From Leptospira chreensis (GTDB lineage Bacteria; Spirochaetota; Leptospiria; Leptospirales; Leptospiraceae), in assembly GCF_016919165.1 (NCBI RefSeq), contig NZ_JAFFPS010000039.1, positions 74,054 to 138,053 of the forward strand: a stretch of DNA of 64,000 bases. The letters are read 5' to 3'. Position 1 is the stretch's first letter; each line of letters starts with the position of its first letter. Shown piece after piece: positions 46,213 to 56,530 of the stretch. A program made the translations under genes and the position numbers. The notes below the pieces were generated by a model, which was not told the DNA's origin, ran no database searches, and saw only the letters and a program-made list of their open reading frames with translations.

Positions 46213-46950
46213 ATGAAACAAGTCTGGAGGAAACAGAAACCCCGCACACCTGGTTTCATCCGAGCATTTACCATGGAAACTCCTCTTGGAGATGTCCTGG
46301 AGGCTGAGTTCAACTTTCACGAACGTCTCGTTCGTTTAGCTGTCGAAATCAAAGAAGAGAAGGGTCGTATGTATGGTGCCACTGTGAAAAACGGTACCGT
46401 ACAGGCTGAGAAGGATATTACTTCTGGTCGCGCCTATCCCGTCTTTAGAAAGATTTGGCCCTTTCGCGAATACTTTAGTGCCCTCCCCGATAAAGACATG
46501 CTTGCATGTATTGGCGGGGCGTACGAAATTTACCCCCCCTTTGTACCTGATGCCCAAGAGAAAGGTCGATCCCAAGGATTGCCTTTACAGTCGGCTTTAT
46601 TTCCCTCCACTCGTTATGATTCTATTTTTGGGATCATTCGTGAAACTCGGTTCCAACGTTGGAGAAGGGAGAGACGTGAGGCAAGAGAGGCACGAGGATC
46701 GCTCTGGTCGCGTTTCAAGAGACGGGTCTGGGGAGATTTGCAAGATATCTGTATGGGCGTCGGATTTGGATGTTTGGTCTATTACCTCTACTATGATTAT
46801 GTCGTATTAGGATTGACTCTAGGAATTTTGGGTATGGCCGCAGGGCTTCTCGATTTTCTTGTGAGAAAACGTTCTGTCTTAATGACAAAAGTGTTGTCAT
46901 TTCTCAGTTTCGGTTCATATTTTTTCTACAATGGCTACGTCTACTTTTAG
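46213..46950 (+). CDS. Hypothetical protein with two C-terminal membrane helices
   Basis: 245 residues. A soluble N-terminal ~150 residues (starting MKQVWRKQKPRTPGFIRAFT) are followed by a very basic segment (RFQRWRRERREAREARG) and two hydrophobic stretches near the C-terminus (DICMGVGFGCLVYYLYYDYVVLGLTLGILG and VLSFLSFGSYFFYNGYVYF). I know no family. It ends 27 bp before cheW and may be co-transcribed with the chemotaxis genes. Confidence 0.65.
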   Translation: MKQVWRKQKPRTPGFIRAFTMETPLGDVLEAEFNFHERLVRLAVEIKEEKGRMYGATVKNGTVQAEKDITSGRAYPVFRKIWPFREYFSALPDKDMLACIGGAYEIYPPFVPDAQEKGRSQGLPLQSALFPSTRYDSIFGIIRETRFQRWRRERREAREARGSLWSRFKRRVWGDLQDICMGVGFGCLVYYLYYDYVVLGLTLGILGMAAGLLDFLVRKRSVLMTKVLSFLSFGSYFFYNGYVYF

Positions 46951-46977
46951 GCGTAGGTTACATTGTAGAAAAGTTAT

Positions 46978-47454
46978 ATGGCAAAAGAAACATCATCCGC
47001 AAACCAATTCATTCATGAGCAGTACATTATATTCAATTTGGGCGATGAAGAGTATGCGATTCCCATCACCATTGTCGAAGAGATTGTCAAAATCACTAAC
47101 CTAATCCGTGTTCCACAATCAAAAAGTTTTTTTGCAGGGATCATGGACATTCGTGGCAAAGTCGTTCGTATGATTGACCTTGCCAAACGTCTGAACATCA
47201 AAAACATCACAGAAACTGCCGATCGGGCCATTGTCATCAATGTCTCTGGTAAATCCATTGGTGTGATTGTGGACAAGGTATCTCACGTGGTGCATTTTCC
47301 TGCAAACCAAGTGGACCCACCACCACCTTCGGTCAAAGGAATTTCTTCCAGATACATCACTGGTGTGGGTAAAAAGGATAATCGGTTCATTATCCTCATC
47401 GACATTGAAAAAATTCTCACTGTGGAAGAAGTTACTGAGCTAGCAACCGTCTAA
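46978..47454 (+). CDS. cheW: Chemotaxis coupling protein CheW
   Basis: 158 residues, whole CheW domain. The fold's key segments are [55 protein letters not shown] and [14 protein letters not shown]. CheW bridges chemoreceptors to CheA kinase at the inner membrane. No CheA lies beside it, but a chemoreceptor gene follows 0.8 kb later with a PhoU-domain gene between. A short ribosome binding site is not obvious. Confidence 0.95.
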   Translation: MAKETSSANQFIHEQYIIFNLGDEEYAIPITIVEEIVKITNLIRVPQSKSFFAGIMDIRGKVVRMIDLAKRLNIKNITETADRAIVINVSGKSIGVIVDKVSHVVHFPANQVDPPPPSVKGISSRYITGVGKKDNRFIILIDIEKILTVEEVTELATV

Positions 47455-47487
47455 CCACAGAAAGGTTTCCATTTTTAATTATAACGT

Positions 47488-48204
47488 ATGATCATTTCAA
47501 AGTTTTATTACCTAAGAAAGAATTTGTATTCCATGGCAGAGCTTGTTTTGGAACAGGTGATTCTTTTAAGTGAAGCCTTGGAAGATGATGATTATGCACA
47601 AGCGGAACGTATTGTAGAGCGAGATGATCTTATCGATGATTTGGAAAAGGAAAATGATAACCTTTCCCAAAACGCCATTTTGGAAGCAGTGAGTAATCGT
47701 AACATTCTTGGAATGGGTGATGTAGATAACGACATCGTCTTAAAAAAAGATCCACTTCGATTTGCACTCTCCGCCATTCGGATCACAAGGAATATGGAAC
47801 GGATGGGGGACCAAGTGGTCAACTGTGCCGATGTCTTCCGACATAAAACCATTCGCAAAGGCCTTTTTAAAAATGAAGAGCCGATGACTCTGATCTTATC
47901 TCGAGTGACTACCCTTGCGGGTATGGCTATCGAGTCTCTCGTAGAAGAAAAAGAAAGATTTATGGGTAGTGTCAATACCTTAGAAGATGAATTGAATGCC
48001 CTTTGCGACCAAGCCTTTCATAAATACCGCTGTGTCCCTGATATGGAAAAACAAGAGTTTGCTGACGTGTATCGAATCATTCTCGCGCTAGAAAGGTTAG
48101 GTGATTATGCGGTGAACGTTGCTGAGGAACTTGTGCGACTCAACACGGGAAAAGACATTCGCCATTTGGAGAATGTCGGTAACAATCGTAATTTATACCA
48201 ATAA
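47488..48204 (+). CDS. PhoU-domain protein
   Basis: 238 residues, two three-helix PhoU-like repeats. The N-terminus [26 protein letters not shown] and the second repeat with [25 protein letters not shown] and [17 protein letters not shown] carry the E/DxxxD metal-binding features. Classical PhoU represses the Pho regulon with PhoR and Pst; none of those genes is present here. Its position between cheW and a chemoreceptor may instead give it a signalling role (inference). Confidence 0.9.
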   Translation: MIISKFYYLRKNLYSMAELVLEQVILLSEALEDDDYAQAERIVERDDLIDDLEKENDNLSQNAILEAVSNRNILGMGDVDNDIVLKKDPLRFALSAIRITRNMERMGDQVVNCADVFRHKTIRKGLFKNEEPMTLILSRVTTLAGMAIESLVEEKERFMGSVNTLEDELNALCDQAFHKYRCVPDMEKQEFADVYRIILALERLGDYAVNVAEELVRLNTGKDIRHLENVGNNRNLYQ

Positions 48205-48217
48205 CTAACGAAAGAAA

Positions 48218-48247
48218 TTGACAACAAAAGCGGAAAGAGTGTAAAAT
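48218..48247 (+). promoter_or_regulatory. Sigma70-type promoter before the chemoreceptor gene
   Basis: TTGACA (48218-48223), 18-bp spacer, TAAAAT (48242-48247). The ATG at 48257 is only 9 bp downstream of the -10, so the mRNA would be leaderless or nearly so. Perfect -35, near-perfect -10. Confidence 0.65.
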
Positions 48248-48256
48248 TCCTTCCCT

Positions 48257-50032
48257 ATGATCAAACATGGAACAAATCCAAACCAAAAACCTCCTGGATT
48301 TATGGTTTCCTATCTTCTCATCACCAATTTAGATCCATTGATTTTTTTTGCCGGAATGTTCCTACTCTTTGGATTGGAAAATTTTGAATCCATTCTAAAA
48401 ATATTGATTTATCTAGCTCCGCCGATCATAGGACTTCATGCCATTTTATTCTTTTTTAAAAATTTAGAATTTCGAAAACAATTGAGACGTCCTGAAGGAA
48501 TTATCTACACTGAAAAAGAATTAAATTTCATTCGTGGATTTTCGAAGGCCGGAGCTGTAAATATTTTATCTACGAATGTGGGTGGCCCCATCTTAACGAT
48601 GTTACTTGCTTATCATTATGGTTTGGTAAAAACCTATGGTGAAGTAGTATTTTTTATTTTCCTTGGAATTTTACTCGCGATGTCTATTTCCTCGTTTTTT
48701 TATGTGATTGTGGAAAAGAAACTTTATGATGTTTATAACGAACTTCATCTACCGCCATTGAGTTTGTTTGCCAATTTGCTCTTCCCTATTTTTTCTACCT
48801 TTGTCATCGAATACTTTCTATTTGCATTTTATGTTTATTCACAGTTTCGGTCGCAAGTTGATCCCAGTCGTTTAGAAGTAATTTGTATTGGTCTCAGTGT
48901 TTTTATTCTTGTGATGATTGTAATTTTGTTTGTTGTACTTTGGAAACTAACAGGGAATACTTCTGCAACCATTCGAGATGTATCTTTAATGTTAAGGGCC
49001 TTTGCCGATGGAGATTTGCACTCTGAGATTAAAACAAACCAAACAAGAAATGAAATTGGTTTGATCTCCGTTTATTTAAATGAAGCCAAAATGAAACTCA
49101 ACCGATTGATCACTTCCATCACTAACCATTCCGCTCGGATTGAAGGGGAAGCAAAAAATTTAGAAGGATTGTCGGGTGATTCGGCCGAACATTCTCAAAT
49201 CCAAGCAGCTTCTTTGGAAGAAGTGGCTGCCGCGTTAGAAGAAAATGGATCTTCTATCAATGGAATTTATGCGGATGCTTTAGAACAGAAAAAACTCACA
49301 GCATCAACAAACGATTCCATCATTCATCTATTTATTTTATCCTCTAGTTTAAAACAAGTTTCGTTGCATGCAAAAGAAAAAGCAGATTCTGTAGAAAGTG
49401 AAGTTTCTAAAAGTGCAAAATCAATTATTTCCTCCATTGAGTCCATTAAAGAAGTGGATAAAAATGCCATTGAAATTGGAAAAATCTTAGTAATCATCAA
49501 GGAGATTTCGGAGCAAGTAAACTTACTGGCGTTAAATGCTTCAATTGAAGCAGCGAGAGCTGGTGATATGGGAAGGGGATTTGCTGTTGTTGCTTCTGAA
49601 GTAGGAAAATTGGCAGAAAGGACGGCATCTTCTACAAAAACAATATCGGAACTCATCAAAAAGGTATCGGCATCCACCACTCTTTCCGTAGCATCGGTGC
49701 AGTCTGCCAATGATACATTTAAGTATCTATCAGAAAGTGTGATTGATATCATTCGCAGCATAGACCAAGTCAATGAAGCAAATCTCGAACAAATTTCTGA
49801 AGTAGAGGAAATTCGAAAACAATCAGAGAACATTGTGGATAGGTCCAGTTCGGTTTCCTCTGCGACTGAGGAACAAAAAAAGGTGAACGAGGAAATGAGT
49901 TCTTCTGTCCATCACCTGGCAAACGATACAGCGAAGTTGTCACTTATGTCAGAAAAAACAGCAAAATCATCGGCGGAATTAAATTCGTTGATTTTAGAAT
50001 TAAATCGCGAGTTATCATTATTTAAGTTATAA
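48257..50032 (+). CDS. Methyl-accepting chemotaxis protein with multi-helix N-terminus
   Basis: 591 residues. Instead of a periplasmic ligand domain it has about six membrane helices (residues ~15-240), then a HAMP-like region (near 240-290) and a long methyl-accepting coiled coil. The signalling hairpin near 421 reads [21 protein letters not shown] followed by [20 protein letters not shown]. Such receptors often sense membrane or internal cues such as redox or lipid state. It follows the PhoU-domain gene with its own predicted promoter. Confidence 0.92.
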   Translation: MIKHGTNPNQKPPGFMVSYLLITNLDPLIFFAGMFLLFGLENFESILKILIYLAPPIIGLHAILFFFKNLEFRKQLRRPEGIIYTEKELNFIRGFSKAGAVNILSTNVGGPILTMLLAYHYGLVKTYGEVVFFIFLGILLAMSISSFFYVIVEKKLYDVYNELHLPPLSLFANLLFPIFSTFVIEYFLFAFYVYSQFRSQVDPSRLEVICIGLSVFILVMIVILFVVLWKLTGNTSATIRDVSLMLRAFADGDLHSEIKTNQTRNEIGLISVYLNEAKMKLNRLITSITNHSARIEGEAKNLEGLSGDSAEHSQIQAASLEEVAAALEENGSSINGIYADALEQKKLTASTNDSIIHLFILSSSLKQVSLHAKEKADSVESEVSKSAKSIISSIESIKEVDKNAIEIGKILVIIKEISEQVNLLALNASIEAARAGDMGRGFAVVASEVGKLAERTASSTKTISELIKKVSASTTLSVASVQSANDTFKYLSESVIDIIRSIDQVNEANLEQISEVEEIRKQSENIVDRSSSVSSATEEQKKVNEEMSSSVHHLANDTAKLSLMSEKTAKSSAELNSLILELNRELSLFKL

Positions 50033-50033
50033 A

Positions 50034-50350
50034 ATGATTAGTGCTACTTTTATCTTTAAACAAAAAAAAACAGACTCAGAGTTTGAAACTTTGGATCTTT
50101 CCATTGAATCGTTTGTTGAAAATCATCCCGAATATCTCGGTAAAGACAGTTGGGTCAACTTAGAACAAAAAACTATGGCCGTTGTTTATTATTTTAAACG
50201 TATCTTGGGTTAGAATCTTTGAAGACTTTTTCCGATCATAAGTTGGCAAAATCTCAATATTCCAAATGGTACAAAGGTTACCAAGTGATCATCGCAGAGG
50301 TTACGAAAACTTATGGCGATGGCGGAATTTTACATGTAACCAATACTTAA
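50034..50350 (+). pseudogene. Frameshifted antibiotic-biosynthesis-monooxygenase-like gene
   Basis: Frame 1 (50034-50213) encodes MISATFIFKQKKTDSEFETL and on to KTMAVVYYFKRILG. A second frame (from about 50205 to 50350) continues ESLKTFSDHKLAKSQYSKWY, then KGYQVIIAEVTKTYGDGGILHVTN. Joined they match the ABM family, where a YYW/F stretch is followed by L-x-x-F and later WYxGYxVxIxEVxxxYGDGG. Adding one base in GGGTTAG near 50210 would restore a ~103-residue protein. A true frameshift or a sequencing error are the alternatives. Confidence 0.75.
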
Positions 50351-50382
50351 TTAGATGATGGTTCCAAACTTCGTTTGGTTGG

Positions 50383-52845
50383 TTAGATCCTACTTCTGGA
50401 ATCGAGTATGTCTTTATAAGTTTGAAATATCGTTTCGATGTAAAAAGGTTTTCCGATAAAACCATCCATTCCCACTTCAAAACATCTTTCTTTGTGTTCG
50501 GCGAGCACATGTGCAGTCACCGCGAGAATGATGGTTTTTTGTGGTTGGGTCATTTCGAGTTCTCTGATTTTTTGAGTGGCTTCAAAACCATCCATCACTG
50601 GCATCTCACAGTCCATTAGGATGAGATCGTATTTGTTTTCTTTGAAAAGTTCTACGGCAACTTCTCCATTTTCGGCAACATCATATTGTACGTTAAACTT
50701 TCTTAAAAGTCCACCGACAACGAATTGGTTTAAAATATTGTCTTCAACGATCAAAAATTTTTGATTTTTAATCACTTCTTCGATGGAGTTAGATTCAGAG
50801 GAAAGGAGAGATGATGTATTCTCATTGTTTATGGAATCAGGATTTTCCCAAGGGAACTGACACCAAAACAAACTTCCTTTGCCGAGTTCACTCTTAACAC
50901 CAATGTTGCCACCAAGCAATGAGATTAACCTTTCCGAAATCGCAAGGCCAAGTCCAGTGCCACCATACTTTCGTGAGGTGGATGCATCCGCTTGGGAAAA
51001 CTTATGGAAAATAAATGGAATTTTCTCTTCAGAGATTCCGATTCCTGTATCTTCTACTTCCAAAAGAATCCGTTCGTTTTCCTTTTTGAGTCGTAAAACA
51101 ACAGATCCTTTTTCTGTAAATTTGACTGCATTCCCGAGCAAATTGAAAATGATCTGACGAATTCTACTGGAATCTGAATAAATAAACTTAGGAACGTTGG
51201 GAGCGATTTCTATTTTTAAATCGATGGATTTTGATTTGGATTCAATGGATAATAGATCATAAATTTCGGTGACTAAATTATGAATGTCGAATTTTACTTT
51301 TTCGATATTCATTTTTCCCGCTTCGATTTTTGAAAAATCCAAAATATCGTTTAAAATCAAAAGTAAGGAACTTCCAGCAGAGGCGATGGTTTTTACAAGA
51401 GATTCTTGTTCTGAATCTAAGTTTGTTTTAAAAAGCATTTGAGTGAGTCCAAGTACTCCATTCAAAGGAGTTCGGATTTCATGACTCATGGATGCTAAAA
51501 ATTCAGACTTGGCTCTGTTTGCTATCTCTGCGGAGTTCTTTGCTCGTTCTAATTCTTTTTGGATTTCTTTTGTGATGCTAATGTCTGTGGAAATTCCACA
51601 AAGTGCGTAGATCTCTCCATTTTGATTTCTTAATGGAATTTTAACTGTGAGGTAAGAGGTTTCTTTTCCATCAAAAAGATTGTGGATGGTTTCTTCGTCA
51701 CGAAGTGTTTGACCTTCCACTAATACCAATTTATCATTCGCACATAATTGTTCTGCCGTTTCTTTATCTGTGAATTTAAAGTCTGTTTGGTTTAATATTT
51801 CTTCTAATGGATGTCCAAATAGTTTACATACTTCTTGGTTGGCAAAGATATACCTTCCGCCCGTATCTTTTAAATAAATACAAGCAGAGACATTGTCTAA
51901 GATAGAACGAAGTTTGGATTCACTATCGATTAATCTTTGTTTTGTGGATTCTCCATCTTCATACAATTCTTGTAATCTTTTTTGTGTTATATTTAAACTA
52001 TCCAATATGGAATTTTTCTCTACCCCGGATAGAATTTCTCCAGAAAAGTTTCCTTCTCCGAGTAAGGAAATCCTACTGAATGCTTCATCCACACTGCCAC
52101 CAATGATTGATATGAGAGATCTATGTGTTAAAAAAAGACTCCCTGCAAAAAATATTCCAGCAACAATGAGTATAGTTCTTAGAAAAAAAACTTTTTCCTT
52201 TGCATCGGCAATGGCTTTCGTTGTGCGTTCATCCAATTGGTAATACAAATCGTTGATTGGTTTCATAATCTCCGCCTTGGCACGGAGATAGTTGTCATCA
52301 AACAATAAATTGATGGCACGGAGATTTGATTTAGATCCTGTTTTTATATCAGAGGCAACGATAGACATCGCTTCAAATTCAATTTTTGTCAATTGGTCGG
52401 ATTTGATTTTTGACTGTGATAGTAATAAATGATCGGACCAAAGAAACTCAGCATTTTTCATCGAATCATAAATACTAATGCGCTCCCCTTCATTGTCCGG
52501 TGGTGGGAGTTTGTTTGCGATGACTAAATCCCAGTAAGCGTAATCGTAATTTTTCGGTCGTGGGCGTTTTCCGTCACGAATGTCCAAAATCATCTGGAAA
52601 TAGGTTCTGTACTTTTCATCTTTGTGGATTGCATATAATCTCACTAAGTTTGTGAGTTGATCTGAGGACTGCCGTAGTTCGTTTGCGACCTGTAAGGATT
52701 TGTATCGGCTTTCTTCGGCCGCATCAATATTTCGTTCGCTGGCAGTATAGAATAAGAAGGCAATCGTGACAAAAATAAAAAGCAGGATATTCAAAAGAAG
52801 GTAAGGAAAAAGCCTGCCTTTTGGATTCCAAATTCTCGCCAGCAT
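50383..52845 (-). CDS. Hybrid sensor histidine kinase/response regulator
   Basis: 820 residues. Two membrane helices (~14-36 and ~225-245) flank a periplasmic domain with charged helices. Then come a PAS domain (~310-430, ACIYLKDTGGRYIFANQEVCKL), a HisKA dimerisation domain with the phospho-His of FLASMSHEIRTPLNG (near 453) and an HATPase (VEDTGIGISEEKIPFIFHKF, GGTGLGLAISERLI). The C-terminal receiver has phospho-Asp in LILMDCEMPVMDG (near 743). It phosphorylates itself and passes phosphate to its own receiver, then to a downstream partner not identified here. Confidence 0.94.
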   Translation of the reverse strand: MLARIWNPKGRLFPYLLLNILLFIFVTIAFLFYTASERNIDAAEESRYKSLQVANELRQSSDQLTNLVRLYAIHKDEKYRTYFQMILDIRDGKRPRPKNYDYAYWDLVIANKLPPPDNEGERISIYDSMKNAEFLWSDHLLLSQSKIKSDQLTKIEFEAMSIVASDIKTGSKSNLRAINLLFDDNYLRAKAEIMKPINDLYYQLDERTTKAIADAKEKVFFLRTILIVAGIFFAGSLFLTHRSLISIIGGSVDEAFSRISLLGEGNFSGEILSGVEKNSILDSLNITQKRLQELYEDGESTKQRLIDSESKLRSILDNVSACIYLKDTGGRYIFANQEVCKLFGHPLEEILNQTDFKFTDKETAEQLCANDKLVLVEGQTLRDEETIHNLFDGKETSYLTVKIPLRNQNGEIYALCGISTDISITKEIQKELERAKNSAEIANRAKSEFLASMSHEIRTPLNGVLGLTQMLFKTNLDSEQESLVKTIASAGSSLLLILNDILDFSKIEAGKMNIEKVKFDIHNLVTEIYDLLSIESKSKSIDLKIEIAPNVPKFIYSDSSRIRQIIFNLLGNAVKFTEKGSVVLRLKKENERILLEVEDTGIGISEEKIPFIFHKFSQADASTSRKYGGTGLGLAISERLISLLGGNIGVKSELGKGSLFWCQFPWENPDSINNENTSSLLSSESNSIEEVIKNQKFLIVEDNILNQFVVGGLLRKFNVQYDVAENGEVAVELFKENKYDLILMDCEMPVMDGFEATQKIRELEMTQPQKTIILAVTAHVLAEHKERCFEVGMDGFIGKPFYIETIFQTYKDILDSRSRI

Positions 52846-52998
52846 GGCAAGAATTTAATGATTCATTCTGTAAGGTAAACAATAATATTCCTACAAACCA
52901 AATCCAAGTTCAGAAGTTTTTGCGATAAATACGAGTCGTAAGTTTACGGGATGTTTCGGTGATAAAATACTCGTACCCTTACGATATATTACGAATGC

Positions 52999-53667
52999 CT
53001 ACCTTTTTCCATCCATATAGGCTTGTAATTCTTGTTGTAAACCCTCGGGTAGACTCAAACCTCGGGCGCGGATTCTTTCATTATACTTATTGAATGACAT
53101 CCGGTGTTGGTTTGTGTTGAGATAACCTTCCAAGGCCTCTGCCGCCCAAGACATAATTTCTTTTACGAAGTCATGATTTTCTTCCAGTTGGTCGCAAAAG
53201 GGAATGAAAAGAGGACGGTTCACCGGCCGTCCGATGTTTCTATAAAACAATAAACAATACAAGGTTTCATCACCGAGCACGGATTCGGTTCGGATTTTTT
53301 CTTCTACATATTTTAAATTGATCGTATCCAGATAATCAATGTTAACTGTTTCAGGAGCTAATCTTTTCGAAACGAATTTAGAGATTTCATTTTTTACAAA
53401 ACTTAAATTTGTACAATGAGCCGGACAACAACTTTGGTCTTTGTGTAAATCACATTCCAAAAGCAAAATACAATCCACATCAGAAGTTGGATCAACAATC
53501 CCAAAGTTAATGGAGCCCAAAAGTTCTAAAGCAACTTCATATCCTTTGCGTGATAATTCTTGGGTGGCAAGCCGGAATGCCTGCATACGTTTTAAGGCAT
53601 ATTTTGTATCATAATTTCGGTATTTGTTTTTGAGGACGAGATACCTTTCGACGATGTTTTTTGACAT
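52999..53667 (-). CDS. Nucleotidyltransferase-like protein
   Basis: 222 residues. The pattern LELLGSINFGIVDPTSDVDCILL (near 45-65) is the GS...DxD core of DNA-polymerase-beta-type nucleotidyltransferases. A later Cys-rich loop (CDLHKDQSCCPAHC) and a helical C-terminus ending LPEGLQQELQAYMDG follow. I do not know the substrate; this set includes minimal nucleotidyltransferases and ligand-modifying enzymes. It is divergent from the 700-residue periplasmic protein gene. Confidence 0.75.
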   Translation of the reverse strand: MSKNIVERYLVLKNKYRNYDTKYALKRMQAFRLATQELSRKGYEVALELLGSINFGIVDPTSDVDCILLLECDLHKDQSCCPAHCTNLSFVKNEISKFVSKRLAPETVNIDYLDTINLKYVEEKIRTESVLGDETLYCLLFYRNIGRPVNRPLFIPFCDQLEENHDFVKEIMSWAAEALEGYLNTNQHRMSFNKYNERIRARGLSLPEGLQQELQAYMDGKR

Positions 53668-53848
53668 AGGAGACCCGAATCTACAGGCGGATTGCCTTAC
53701 AGTGAACGCCAGTCATTCCAATTATACAACACCTTTTGGTTGTTGAAATTTGATTTTTCGCCGATAGTTGAGATTAGGGAACTTAAAAACCAATGGTCGC
53801 GGCAGGGCCAGTCCCTAGAAATTCTAGGAAAGGACAAAAGAGAGGGAG

Positions 53849-55951
53849 ATGATGGAAAGGAACTTTCTTTGGAAAGTGGGGCACTTTGGTAAGTCGGTGC
53901 AAAAGGTAAGTCAGTTACTTTTTCGCGTGGGTTACGATCGCCTCTGCCTATCTTTTTCTCTCGGATTTATCTTTTTCCTACTCAGTCTTAGTGGATTCGG
54001 GGAAGTTTTTGCGGGAGAAGAAGACCGGCGAAATTCCTTATCCGGACTTTATTTATCTCCTTTGCAAGTCATCTCGAGAGAGGAAATCCAAACTTTAGAT
54101 TCCGAAAAACGAATCCTCATAGATGAAGATTCGGGAATTGCCCTTCGGGAAGAACCCAAGGCAGTGGATCCAAATGCAGCAGATGTTCCCGTTGTGCCGG
54201 GAGCGGATACTCCGACAGAAACTTCGAGTGCGGACACAGGACCCAAAAGTTTAGAAACTAAGATCCGTGAGGCGGAAGGTCTACTCAAACGATACTATAG
54301 CCAGTTCATTGAAGAAAAACGAATTTGGGAAGATCGAGAAAAGGGAAATGTTTATAATTCTAGAACAGAGATGAATGACATTCGTCTTTTGTTATGGCAA
54401 AGCACTCATAAAAATTCAGAAACTTATATTGTTCGGGACTCACCATTATTATACAGTCTACACATAAGGCTTGCTCGGTTGTATGTTGAATCAGATAAAT
54501 ATGCGCCTGCCTTACGCCATTACCTCGCTGCATTTCGATACCATCCACTAGAAATGACGGAAGAAGGATTTCGAAGTGGAGAATGGCAAAAAGAAGATAT
54601 TCTCGGATACGATGCCAATTCTGCAAAAGAACACGATCGTTTGTTTAATGAATGGAAACAGTCAGAACAAAAACTTAAAAAAACAAAAGATGAGATCCAT
54701 CTTAAAGAAAGTAACTGGATTCGAGAAGGGAAAAAACTATCGGATTTAATTCCTCAATCCAAGGTTTGGAAAGAGGATGTGCGACTTGCGGAAGAAAATC
54801 TAAAATCCACCAAACAAAAATATGATGATTCGGTAAACTCAAGGTATTTGGCTTACCTAAACAAACGAAAACAAGTGGAATCCAATGACCTTTATGCATT
54901 TGCCAATGTAGTTCGGAAGTTAGAGGACGATAACAAAGAACGCCTAAAGATTGTTAATAAACTTGGCACTGCGGGGAAAGGGATTTACGTTTTATTCGAT
55001 TACAAAAGGAATACAGATTTTTTTGCTTATGAACTGATTTTGGAACGCGCTTACCGGTTGTGGAATGAAAATCCTTTGGTTCTGACTGACATTGCAGAAC
55101 AGTACAGGCAAGACGGTAAAAAAGAAAGAGCCGCAGATTTTTACGAAAAGGGTTTGGGTGAACTTTTAAAAGTAAAAAACCCTTCACCAGAAGACCAAGA
55201 AAAAATCATCAAATCAAACCTTCGTTTGGCTACCATCAACGCAGATTTAAAAAGAAATATCATCGCGGGCCAATACTATGAAAAGTATTTTAACTTATCC
55301 CCTGATTCTGCTGATAAAACGCGAGTTTCCTATGAAATTGGTGTTTTTTTCAATTCACAAATTGGGGATCCGGATCGTGCCGCTTCCTTTTTAGAATATT
55401 GGTTAGAACGAAATAGTAAAGACTGGAATCCTTCTTTAGATACAGACACAGGACTTACGGAACTCGAATCGATTGCTTATTACCATCTTAGTAAAAAAGA
55501 TAAAAAACATAAACGTAATGAACTGGAACGAAATAAGTTAAATATCTCTTTTGCTCAGTGGAAGAGATTAGATGAAAAATTAATCTTAGCTGAAAATGAT
55601 CTGAAAGATTTGGTTGAGAAAAAACAAAATCTTAAAAAAGACCTTCTTGTGACCACACTCGATGACATACTTTCCCAATACCGATTGATGGATTTAAAAA
55701 TTGAAGACCAAGAAGCAGCCATTCGTGTATTAGAAACCAAGAGAAAGAAAATACCACTCATTAAGATATTATTTCGATTGGGTGTGTTGGCTGAGGAATC
55801 TAGAGACTTCGTGAAAGCAAAAGAATTTTATGAGCGTATCATCAAAGAGGGCGGAGAAACGGATATACGAGTAGCGCTTAAAGAATTAGAACGTGTGAGA
55901 AGAATTCTAGAAACAGGAAATATACAACCACCAATCAGCGAGAGTATTTAA
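53849..55951 (+). CDS. Large periplasmic TPR/coiled-coil protein
   Basis: About 700 residues. GGGAG precedes tandem ATGs at 53849 and 53852. A charged, basic N-terminus and a hydrophobic stretch (FSLGFIFFLLSLSGFGEVFAG) predict export. The N-terminal region is disordered and Asp/Glu-rich. TPR-like helices follow (SPLLYSLHIRLARLYVESDKYAPALRHYLAAFRYHP), then a long coiled coil (EQKLKKTKDEIHLKESNWIREG). TPRs and a second coiled coil (WKRLDEKLILAENDLKDLVEKKQNLKKDL) are near the C-terminus. Role unknown; a scaffold of the envelope is plausible. Its 3' end overlaps the convergent lipoprotein gene by 17 bp. Confidence 0.8.
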   Translation: MMERNFLWKVGHFGKSVQKVSQLLFRVGYDRLCLSFSLGFIFFLLSLSGFGEVFAGEEDRRNSLSGLYLSPLQVISREEIQTLDSEKRILIDEDSGIALREEPKAVDPNAADVPVVPGADTPTETSSADTGPKSLETKIREAEGLLKRYYSQFIEEKRIWEDREKGNVYNSRTEMNDIRLLLWQSTHKNSETYIVRDSPLLYSLHIRLARLYVESDKYAPALRHYLAAFRYHPLEMTEEGFRSGEWQKEDILGYDANSAKEHDRLFNEWKQSEQKLKKTKDEIHLKESNWIREGKKLSDLIPQSKVWKEDVRLAEENLKSTKQKYDDSVNSRYLAYLNKRKQVESNDLYAFANVVRKLEDDNKERLKIVNKLGTAGKGIYVLFDYKRNTDFFAYELILERAYRLWNENPLVLTDIAEQYRQDGKKERAADFYEKGLGELLKVKNPSPEDQEKIIKSNLRLATINADLKRNIIAGQYYEKYFNLSPDSADKTRVSYEIGVFFNSQIGDPDRAASFLEYWLERNSKDWNPSLDTDTGLTELESIAYYHLSKKDKKHKRNELERNKLNISFAQWKRLDEKLILAENDLKDLVEKKQNLKKDLLVTTLDDILSQYRLMDLKIEDQEAAIRVLETKRKKIPLIKILFRLGVLAEESRDFVKAKEFYERIIKEGGETDIRVALKELERVRRILETGNIQPPISESI

Positions 55952-56477
55952 TAATTTCATCTGTTTGGTCACCAGCTAATTCTTGTTCTAGGTTTTCTTG
56001 TGTATAACCTTCATCTGGTAGAATACGGAATTTTACTTCATCTACCGTATCACCTTCGTGAACGATCTTAATCAAATACTCACCAGTCCTTAATAGAGAA
56101 AATTCATCTCTAATCGCAAGGGAGTCTGGTTCTGCTCTTTTCTTTTTGATATCAATTTCAACATAATCGAGTTCATAACGGTTGAGTGAGATATGAAAGT
56201 CCGTTTCAAGACCTGGACTTCTGGAGAATTGATAAACATAATGAATGGTATCTGTTGGAGAAAAGATAAGATCATCTCGCATCATTTTATAATCGGTGAT
56301 GGTTTGGATGTGTTTTTCCAAAATATCCATTTCTTCCATTTTGGTTGTGGTCCATCCAAATTCCCCTTTAGGAACCCCACACTGGATGAGAGTGGCAGTG
56401 AATAGAATAGGCAAAAGGGGAAGGATACGTTTGGAAAAATTCCGAATGAGGGGATCTAATACCGAATTCTGTCTCAT
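55935..56477 (-). CDS. Hypothetical lipoprotein
   Basis: 180 residues from ATG 56475-56477; a TTG at 56513 would add 12 residues. A hydrophobic segment (ILPLLPILFTATLIQC) ends in a lipobox LIQC, predicting lipid anchoring. The mature domain is strand-rich: HYVYQFSRSPGLETDFHISLNRYELDYVEIDIKKKRA, then LLRTGEYLIKIVHEGDTVDEVKF. This could be a small beta-sandwich. No known family. It could share a transcript with the pgs operon upstream on the same strand (gap 53 bp). Confidence 0.75.
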   Translation of the reverse strand: MRQNSVLDPLIRNFSKRILPLLPILFTATLIQCGVPKGEFGWTTTKMEEMDILEKHIQTITDYKMMRDDLIFSPTDTIHYVYQFSRSPGLETDFHISLNRYELDYVEIDIKKKRAEPDSLAIRDEFSLLRTGEYLIKIVHEGDTVDEVKFRILPDEGYTQENLEQELAGDQTDEIIKYSR

Positions 56478-56530
56478 CTTAGTTTCATTTTCGACAGAAT
56501 TTTCAATTCGCAATGTAGGAAATCGAAACT

